A DNA stretch of 13,199 nucleotides, from positions 121,658 to 134,856 of the forward strand of contig DKUN01000016.1 of the NCBI GenBank assembly GCA_002490725.1. Direction: 5' to 3'. The notes beneath the pieces were generated by a model that saw only the letters and a list, made by a program, of their open reading frames with translations, was not told where the DNA came from and did no database searches. Every line of letters begins with the position of its first letter. Position 1 is the stretch's first letter. The DNA is from Porphyromonadaceae bacterium UBA7203. GTDB lineage: Bacteria > Bacteroidota > Bacteroidia > Bacteroidales > Muribaculaceae. Both the position numbers and the translations under genes were made by a program. Positions 1 to 5,578 of the stretch are shown piece by piece.

Positions 1-25
1 GTTCAAGCCCATCTTGAAGCGCCAG

Positions 26-69
26 ACAGCCGGATTTGCGCAAGCGAACCCGGCTGTTTCGGTTTTTTA
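26..69 (+). terminator. Rho-independent terminator of an upstream gene
   Basis: An 8-bp perfect stem (ACAGCCGG at 26-33, CCGGCTGT at 50-57) encloses a 16-base loop and is followed by a T-run at 63-68. This is a standard intrinsic terminator for a rightward gene that ends at or before the window start. A TGA at 15-17 in one frame could be that gene's stop codon, but too little sequence is present to say so; the other two forward frames stay open past the hairpin. Confidence 0.7.
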
Positions 70-88
70 AACACTCCCTAACGGAATT

Positions 89-1087
89 ATGAAACGACGT
101 TTTGCCGCGGCTATGACAGCCGCCCATATTGCCGCAGCCGCCGCGGCATGCACATCGGCCCTTATCGGCGCCAATCTGACCCGCAGCGGAAACGCGCTGC
201 TCTGGAAACACCGCGACTCGGGTTTCGAGCAGAATTTCATTGAGCGCGTGGCCCGGACCGACTCAACCGCCGGCTATGTAGCGCTGTTCAACGGCGGCGA
301 CTCGCTGCTGGTTGAAGCATGGGCCGGCTTCAACGACCGCAACTTCGCCATAATGAACACCGCCTCCTATAACCTCGCGCCCGACACCGCACACATCAAG
401 GACCGCGAGGGACTCATCATATCCGAGGCCCTGCGCCGATGCTCGTCGGTCAACGACTTTGCGCGCATGCTCGATTCGCTGCCGCGGCCGCTCGGCGTCC
501 AGGCCAACTTCGGTGTAATCGACGGCAGCGGCAACGGTGCTTATTTCGAAACCGACGATTACAGCTATCGGCGCTACGAGCTCAAGGCCGACTCGCTGCT
601 GGTGCGCACCAACTTTTCATGTTCAGGCACCTGCGGCCCGGGGCTGGGGCATGTGCGCTACGACAATGCCCTGAATCTGTTCGCCCCCCACATCGTCGCG
701 GGCGACTTCACGCCACGGCTGCTGACCGACACCATATCGCGCTCATTCTACCACAGCGGCAACCGCTATGACGCCATGGCCGAAGGCCTCCCCGAAGTCG
801 AAGACCTCGACCTGATTCCGCGCCGGTCAACGTCGGCCAGTATCGTCGTTGAGATGGCGCCCGAACCTGTAATGTGGGTAATTCTCGGCTATCCACCGCT
901 GTCGAAAGCCGCTCCGGTTACGATGCGCCACATTCCCGAAGAGATGCGCCCCACCCTTCCGGGCGCCATCAGCGAACTGAGCGACCGCAACGTGAAACTG
1001 CGCCGCCGGGTCATACGTAAACGCGGCAACCGCTGGATAGTCGACCTGCGGCAATTGCGCCGGTTGCAGCAAAAAAGCGGACTCTGA
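89..1087 (+). CDS. Secreted C45/AAT-like Ntn-hydrolase (linear amide C-N hydrolase)
   Basis: This 332-residue protein resembles the peptidase C45 / acyl-CoA:6-aminopenicillanate acyltransferase-like group of N-terminal-nucleophile hydrolases, which cut or form linear amide bonds. An Ala-rich signal peptide (residues 1-20) runs straight into Cys21-Thr-Ser, so signal cleavage would expose Cys21 as the N-terminal nucleophile. Other family-like blocks are WKHRDSG (39-45), the Asn-Thr-x-Ser-Tyr-Asn region (90-95), NFGVIDGSGNGAYFE (140-154), VRTNF (172-176) and RRSTSASIVVE (245-255). The C-terminal 30 residues are strongly basic. The protein is probably periplasmic; the substrate cannot be read from the sequence. 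The AAAC stretch could be mistaken for a lipobox, but it lacks the usual leucine, and Cys21 is better explained as the catalytic residue. The gene stands alone between two terminators and converges on the next gene. The family call is fairly secure, the reaction less so. Confidence 0.75.
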   Translation: MKRRFAAAMTAAHIAAAAAACTSALIGANLTRSGNALLWKHRDSGFEQNFIERVARTDSTAGYVALFNGGDSLLVEAWAGFNDRNFAIMNTASYNLAPDTAHIKDREGLIISEALRRCSSVNDFARMLDSLPRPLGVQANFGVIDGSGNGAYFETDDYSYRRYELKADSLLVRTNFSCSGTCGPGLGHVRYDNALNLFAPHIVAGDFTPRLLTDTISRSFYHSGNRYDAMAEGLPEVEDLDLIPRRSTSASIVVEMAPEPVMWVILGYPPLSKAAPVTMRHIPEEMRPTLPGAISELSDRNVKLRRRVIRKRGNRWIVDLRQLRRLQQKSGL

Positions 1088-1105
1088 GGAGCCCGCTTTT
1101 TATTA
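1071..1105. terminator. Bidirectional intrinsic terminator between convergent genes
   Basis: Stem AAGCGG (1075-1080) with CCGCTT (1093-1098), one A-C mismatch, then CTC (1082-1084) with GAG (1089-1091) around a four-base loop. The right arm runs into T5 (1097-1101) and the left arm is preceded by A6 (1071-1076), so both strands read as a hairpin plus U-tract. It overlaps the stop codon (TGA 1085-1087) of the amide hydrolase and lies 3' of the stop of the leftward glycoside hydrolase, so it can serve both. Confidence 0.75.
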
Positions 1106-1130
1106 TTTATCGAGAAGCAACCGCCGTCGC

Positions 1131-3845
1131 TTACTTGATGAACTGCTTGCGACCGTTGACAATGTAGATGCCGCGGCCGGGCTTGGTAACCCTGATGCCC
1201 TGAAGGTTATAAACCTCGTTCGACGAGGGCTTCACTACCTCGGTCTCGCCGATGCCTCCGAAATCTGAGAATTCAGCCGAGTCGCAGCCGAACATGTACA
1301 CGCCGTTGGCCGGCAGAGTAACCTCTATGGCAGCATCGATATCGATAGCCTTAGCGGTTTCAAGTCCCGCAAGGTCAGCCTGATCGTCAAAGGGTTTGTA
1401 AAGCTCTACAGTGCCGGTGAGATAGTCGGGAATGTCGAACGCCTCGCGCAGGGTGCCGCTGAATGCGGTAGGCACGCCGTTGGGGTTGCGCAGGGTCAGC
1501 ACGGCACGCTTGCCGTTCCATGCGGCCCAGCCGTAGACGTCGCCGTTACCGGTAGCCTCGTCGCAGGGATTGCCGCCAACCCAGTGAATGTCGGGCAACA
1601 CATCGGCATTCTCCTCGTGCCACTTGATCAGGGCCGCGATTTCGCCCCAAAGCTGGCCGGCCTCGCCGTTGCCGTCGGCATACGACTTGTTGAGCAGCTC
1701 ATAGTCGGCATAGAGCTCAATCATGCCCGAGCCGCAGGCAAAGGCGCAACGCAGTTCGTTGCTGATGCTGCGATACGACATGTCTCTGCTGACGTTGCCG
1801 AACTTGGTCAGAATGAAACCGTGGGTCATCAGCGTATTGATCGGGCAAATCGGCGAGCGCTGCACAAAGTTCTGATACACCAGGCGGTCGCGATAGGTAA
1901 TCCAGCGTTCACGGTCGTTACATGAGGCCTGACTGCCCTTGGCCGCAACAACGCCCCAGTCGTTTTCCTGGCGCCACACGGCGTCGGTATAGCGGAACCA
2001 GAAGGGCGAGGCCCATGTGCCCACGGTCGTGTTGAGGAAAATGTCGGGCTTGATTTCGCGTACATCCTGCTCGAGCTGAATGATACCCTCGGCCTTTTCT
2101 ATGCCGGCAGCACCGCCGTCGGGGCCTACCGATGTCCACTGGGCCGAAATGCCGTCGAACTTGAAGAAGCGGAAGTCATAGTCGTTAACAAGATTTGAGC
2201 ATGCATCGAGGAATACTTTGTAGTACTCGGGATTACCCAGTGTCATGCCGCCTCTGGAGGCCCAGTAGTCGCGACGGGCATTACCCGACGCACCATAGCC
2301 GCCCACCGGACCGAGCCATGCGCCGATGCCCGTGTTCATTTCGCGGGCCACGTCGTCAACCTCGCTGAACCCGTTGGGGAAGTTGGGATTGAAAGTCCAG
2401 GTGCCGTAGCTGTCCCAGCCGTCATCCCACACCAGCGCCTGGATGTTGGCGCCATGTTTCTTGTAGAGGTTCTCGTTCCACTGGCCGGCAACGCGCACGC
2501 AATCGTCAATTGTCATGTGGTTGGCATAGGTCGGTGAGTTGTTGCGGTCGATGTTGAGCTCATACCAACTGTTATAGTGCGGGAAACTGCGCCAGGGCAC
2601 GGCACGCTCGCGCTCGCTATAGGCCAGGAATGAGCGGCGTGCCTGACCGGGGGCCACAAGGCCGACAACAGAGCTGATTTTCCAGGTGCGGCCCGGTTTA
2701 AGAGAAGTCGGACGCTCCCACACGCCGGTCATAAGCACCTCGGCAGGAATCACCGTTTCAGGCAACTCCGATGCTGCAGGCACGCTCACTTCGGTGCTGA
2801 AACTGATATTGCCCGAGCTCTCGATGGTTTCGGTGCGCGTTTCAATAAAGTAGCGTATAATGTAGATTCCGGCCTCGGGAACATTGAGCGTATAAGTGTT
2901 ATCCTGCTTCAGATTGCCGGTGTAGCCGTAATGATAGTCGGAGGCAACGACATTGCCTTCAAGGTCTGTCAGGTCCACACCTGCAATGTTCAGGCGGTGG
3001 CTTCCCGATGCATACTGGAAGGTCACGACCGTATTGCCGGCACTGGCAAATTTCACATAGCCCGCCGTGGCCGAAATCTGCGATGCCGTATAGCCGAGAG
3101 CCGTCACGCCGGCGGGCATTACGGTCGGAGTCCAGTCAAACGAGGTCTTGGTCCACGACGTCAGCGAGAAATCGGAATCAACCGCCGACCCGCCGCCGCA
3201 ACTGTTGAGACCCATAGGCGACTCGACGCCGGCAAATATCTTGTCGGAGAGCAGAAGTGCGCCGCGGGTGTTACCGACAACCGAGGGCATTCCTGCGGTT
3301 CCGGTCATGACAGTATAAGTCATCGGAGTAATGCTGCTCATCGGAGTTTCGACCGAGCTCGAAAGCTCAAGCTCCGTGCGCAGGTAATGGGAGCCGTCGC
3401 GAAGCAGTGCGCGCCAGACCACCGTGAGGTCATCTTTAGTAAAAGTGGTTTCAATGGCATGGCCGGGAATGTGTTCCGAACCGCGCGCAGCCGCCGGATT
3501 GTCGGTCAGCCCGATGGTTCTGACTTCGCCCATCGCCATTTCCGACGATGTAAACGTGGTGTTATTTCCGAGCGTAACCGCAAAGAGCTCGCTGCCCGGT
3601 TTGAGTCCGAGAGCTTCGCAACCGTTAAATTTCAGTTTACCGTCAACGATGGCAAATCCGGCCGAGAGCAGATCATTAGAGAGCGTATAGACTCCGTTAC
3701 TTTCACTTGCAGATGCGATGCCGGCCTGCTGTTGCTGTGGGAACACCACCGCCTGAGCCGATGTCGTCTGAGCGCATGCCCAGGCACAACCTGCAGCTAT
3801 CAGGAGCCAACGGCGAACACTGTTTTCAATCTTCATTATTTGCAT
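1131..3845 (-). CDS. Secreted clan GH-D glycoside hydrolase (alpha-galactosidase/alpha-N-acetylgalactosaminidase-like)
   Basis: 904 residues. A hydrophobic signal sequence (about 11-30) is followed by an N-terminal beta-sandwich (about 35-400) typical of GH36-like enzymes. A separate beta-rich module seems inserted in it at about 225-348. The catalytic barrel starts near residue 418. LVWDDGWD (471-478) carries the DDGW signature of GH36-type barrels. FKFDG (561-565) gives Asp564 as candidate nucleophile, and RQENDWG (625-631) holds Asp629 as candidate acid/base. A C-terminal beta domain (about 765-855) and a 26-residue tail ending YIVNGRKQFIK follow; the tail resembles short Bacteroidetes C-terminal secretion/anchoring tails. 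The enzyme would release terminal alpha-linked Gal or GalNAc outside the cytoplasm, but the sugar is not determined. The start at 3845 (MQIMK) or the ATG three codons on both fit the promoter 26 bases upstream. Cysteines in the signal region (20, 24) leave lipoprotein status open. The long open frame on the opposite strand (2931-3971) has no recognisable domain and is its shadow. Confidence 0.8.
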   Translation of the reverse strand: MQIMKIENSVRRWLLIAAGCAWACAQTTSAQAVVFPQQQQAGIASASESNGVYTLSNDLLSAGFAIVDGKLKFNGCEALGLKPGSELFAVTLGNNTTFTSSEMAMGEVRTIGLTDNPAAARGSEHIPGHAIETTFTKDDLTVVWRALLRDGSHYLRTELELSSSVETPMSSITPMTYTVMTGTAGMPSVVGNTRGALLLSDKIFAGVESPMGLNSCGGGSAVDSDFSLTSWTKTSFDWTPTVMPAGVTALGYTASQISATAGYVKFASAGNTVVTFQYASGSHRLNIAGVDLTDLEGNVVASDYHYGYTGNLKQDNTYTLNVPEAGIYIIRYFIETRTETIESSGNISFSTEVSVPAASELPETVIPAEVLMTGVWERPTSLKPGRTWKISSVVGLVAPGQARRSFLAYSERERAVPWRSFPHYNSWYELNIDRNNSPTYANHMTIDDCVRVAGQWNENLYKKHGANIQALVWDDGWDSYGTWTFNPNFPNGFSEVDDVAREMNTGIGAWLGPVGGYGASGNARRDYWASRGGMTLGNPEYYKVFLDACSNLVNDYDFRFFKFDGISAQWTSVGPDGGAAGIEKAEGIIQLEQDVREIKPDIFLNTTVGTWASPFWFRYTDAVWRQENDWGVVAAKGSQASCNDRERWITYRDRLVYQNFVQRSPICPINTLMTHGFILTKFGNVSRDMSYRSISNELRCAFACGSGMIELYADYELLNKSYADGNGEAGQLWGEIAALIKWHEENADVLPDIHWVGGNPCDEATGNGDVYGWAAWNGKRAVLTLRNPNGVPTAFSGTLREAFDIPDYLTGTVELYKPFDDQADLAGLETAKAIDIDAAIEVTLPANGVYMFGCDSAEFSDFGGIGETEVVKPSSNEVYNLQGIRVTKPGRGIYIVNGRKQFIK
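1134..1256 (-). other. C-terminal tail (T9SS-like sorting tail) of the GH-D hydrolase
   Basis: Residues 864-904 begin GGIGETE, then YNLQGIR, then RGIYIVNG and end in lysine. The last 26 residues match the tail of the 843-residue protein at 14 identical positions without gaps, while the rest of the two proteins is unrelated. The shape (Tyr-x-Leu-x-Gly, then Gly-hydrophobic-Tyr-Ile-Val) recalls Por-secretion C-terminal domains, but it is shorter. A sorting role is inferred. Confidence 0.55.
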
Positions 3846-3870
3846 GGTTTATTTAAGTTATTACTCACGG

Positions 3871-3901
3871 CAAAGATAAATATTTTTAACAAAAATACAA
3901 A
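3871..3901 (-). promoter_or_regulatory. Bacteroidetes-type promoter of the GH-D hydrolase
   Basis: Read on the minus strand: TTTG (3901-3898), exactly 19 bases, then TATCTTTG (3878-3871), an exact match to TTTG-N19-TAnnTTTG. The expected start of transcription is near 3865, giving a leader of about 20 bases before the ATG at 3845. Confidence 0.75.
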
Positions 3902-3925
3902 ATTTTCAAATTGGAGGATATCGAA

Positions 3926-3985
3926 TGTTAACTTGAATATGTCACTTATAAAACAGCAACACAAAAGTTAAACTGTGTTAACTTT
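3926..3985. promoter_or_regulatory. Candidate operator: repeated TTAACTT half-sites in the divergent region
   Basis: AAAGTTAA (3964-3971) and TTAACTTT (3978-3985) form an 8-bp perfect inverted repeat with a 6-base spacer. The 9-mer TGTTAACTT occurs at 3926-3934 and again at 3976-3984, exactly 50 bases apart. The sites sit between the leftward GH-D promoter and the start of the rightward fucosidase gene, where a shared regulator would bind. No regulator gene is in the window, and the AT-rich background makes short repeats less surprising. Confidence 0.35.
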
Positions 3986-4009
3986 CATCAAAGAATTATT
4001 GAGCAGTAA

Positions 4010-4017
4010 TTATTTTG
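4010..4017 (+). promoter_or_regulatory. Possible -7 element for the fucosidase transcript
   Basis: TTATTTTG differs from TAnnTTTG by one base and lies 52 bases before the fucosidase ATG. No TTTG sits 19 bases upstream; the nearest is TTTC at 3983-3986, 23 bases away. A weak promoter or one needing an activator would look like this, and the inverted repeat at 3964-3985 overlaps the -33 position. The 224-base region 3846-4069 shows no gene. Confidence 0.35.
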
Positions 4018-4069
4018 CCGTAAATTTACAAAAAAATTTACCCTTAAATCTATCTAAAAACAGGTTTAT

Positions 4070-5560
4070 ATGTTCAAACCAATTTTATGCGGAGTTTTGT
4101 CAGCATTTGCACTGACAGCCCCGGCACAAAACTTCTCCCTGATAAACCAGTCATTGGCCAACCCTGACAACGAGCCGGCACCTGTACACCCTATACCCCA
4201 CGACCGTCAGGTAAAATGGAACGAAACAGAATTTTACGCCTTCTTCCACTATGGCATGAACACGTTCACCGGACTTGAGTGGGGCAACGGCGACGAAGAC
4301 GAAGCACGCTACGCTCCGACGGCTGAACCGAACCCGCGTCAGTGGCTGGCAGCGGCCAAGGCGGCCGGCATGAAAGGCGGCATCGCAGTGGTGAAGCACC
4401 ACGACGGCTTCTGCCTGTGGCCCACTGAAACCACCACCCACAATTGCACCCGTGGCAGCGGCCCGTACGCAGCGACCAACATTCCCGAGAAGTTTGCCGA
4501 AGCGGCTCGCGAACTCGACTTGAAATATGGCTTCTACATATCGCCCTGGGATCGCAACTCCGCCCACTACGGCCGCGACACTTACGTGCGCGAAGTGTTC
4601 CTGCGCCAATGCGCCGAAATCGCCCAATATGGCGACGACCAGTTTGAAATGTGGTTCGACGGAGCCAACGGCGGCAGCGGCTACTATGGCGGCGAGGGCG
4701 GCAACCGCTCAATCGACGCCAGCACATATTACGACATTCCCAACCTCCGCGACTCAATCCACAAAGTCATGCCCGACTGCGTAATGTGGGGCGTTGGCGG
4801 CGAAGCCCGCTGGATCGGCAACGAGGCCGGATGGGCAGGCGAAAAGAACTGGTGCTACGGCAGCGGCACTTCTGGTAACGAAGATGCATATGAATGGAAT
4901 GCCGGCGAATCTGACGCCAAGGCAACCAACCGAGGCTGGTTCTGGCACGAAGGCGAAGGCGTTCTCTCAGCCGCACGTCTATGGCAGATGTATATGGAGA
5001 CCGTGGGTCGCAACGCCACATTAATTCTTAACCTGCCTCCCGACCAGAGCGGCTCGCTTCCCGAAGCCACCGTTAACCGCATGACCGAACTCGGCGAACT
5101 GCTGAAGCAGCGCGTCGGCGACGACAAAGACATAGCACCCCTGGCCACCGTCACCGCCAGCGAAACCCGCGCTTCAGGCGCCAACCGCACATATGTGGCC
5201 ACCAACGTCAACGACGGCGACAAGAACACCTATTGGGCCACAAGCGACGGGGTTACCGACGCGACCCTCACGTTCATGTTCCCCGAGACCAAAAACGTGC
5301 ACCTCATCAGCATCATGGAATATATCCGCAAAGGCCAGCGCGTCAAGGACTTCATCATCGAAACCACAACCGACGGAACAACGTGGACCTCAATCAGCGA
5401 ACCTTCGCAGGACTTCACCTCAACCATCGGCTACAAGCGCATCATTCCCCTCAACGGCTCGACAAGCAACTATGGCGACGGCTTCAATATCAAAGGCGTC
5501 CGCCTGCACATCACCGACGCCAAGGCTTGCCCGCTCATCCACACTGTTCAAATTTTCTAA
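4070..5560 (+). CDS. GH29 (subfamily B-like) alpha-L-fucosidase with C-terminal discoidin/CBM32-like domain
   Basis: 496 residues. A signal peptide (1-19, ending APA) precedes a GH29 barrel from about residue 40. Visible family blocks: FFHYGMNTFTGLEWGNG (58-74), KHHDGFCLWPT (109-119), YGFYISPWDRN (153-163), MWFDGANG (194-201) with Asp197 as the retaining nucleophile, and NAGESD (277-282) followed by RGWFWHEGE (288-296), where Glu280 is the likely general acid/base. The GLEWG and HDGFCLWPT wording matches the alpha-1,3/1,4-fucosidase-like subgroup (GH29-B) rather than the mammalian-type GH29-A. Residues about 355-496 form an F5/8 type C (discoidin) domain, as in many fucosidases, probably for binding galactosyl glycans. 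It would remove branching fucose, as on Lewis-type structures, in the periplasm or at the surface. It lacks the C-terminal tail seen on its two neighbours. The next gene begins 18 bases after its stop, so the two are cotranscribed. Confidence 0.88.
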   Translation: MFKPILCGVLSAFALTAPAQNFSLINQSLANPDNEPAPVHPIPHDRQVKWNETEFYAFFHYGMNTFTGLEWGNGDEDEARYAPTAEPNPRQWLAAAKAAGMKGGIAVVKHHDGFCLWPTETTTHNCTRGSGPYAATNIPEKFAEAARELDLKYGFYISPWDRNSAHYGRDTYVREVFLRQCAEIAQYGDDQFEMWFDGANGGSGYYGGEGGNRSIDASTYYDIPNLRDSIHKVMPDCVMWGVGGEARWIGNEAGWAGEKNWCYGSGTSGNEDAYEWNAGESDAKATNRGWFWHEGEGVLSAARLWQMYMETVGRNATLILNLPPDQSGSLPEATVNRMTELGELLKQRVGDDKDIAPLATVTASETRASGANRTYVATNVNDGDKNTYWATSDGVTDATLTFMFPETKNVHLISIMEYIRKGQRVKDFIIETTTDGTTWTSISEPSQDFTSTIGYKRIIPLNGSTSNYGDGFNIKGVRLHITDAKACPLIHTVQIF

Positions 5561-5578
5561 CTCCCTGCGCTTAAAATA

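Noticed and set aside
109..154. Lipoprotein signal at Cys21 of the amide hydrolase
   Set aside because: No leucine at -3, and Cys-Thr-Ser matches the N-terminal nucleophile position of the C45/AAT family.
990..1003. Possible parS-like half-site (CGTGAAAC) inside the amide hydrolase gene
   Set aside because: Only one arm of the 16-bp parS palindrome is present. No intact parS was noticed anywhere in the window, including around parAB.
2931..3971. Long open frame of 346 codons on the plus strand
   Set aside because: It lies antisense to the GH-D hydrolase, has no domain or signal peptide, is Arg/Cys/His-rich in the manner of GC-rich shadow frames, and runs through the divergent promoter region.
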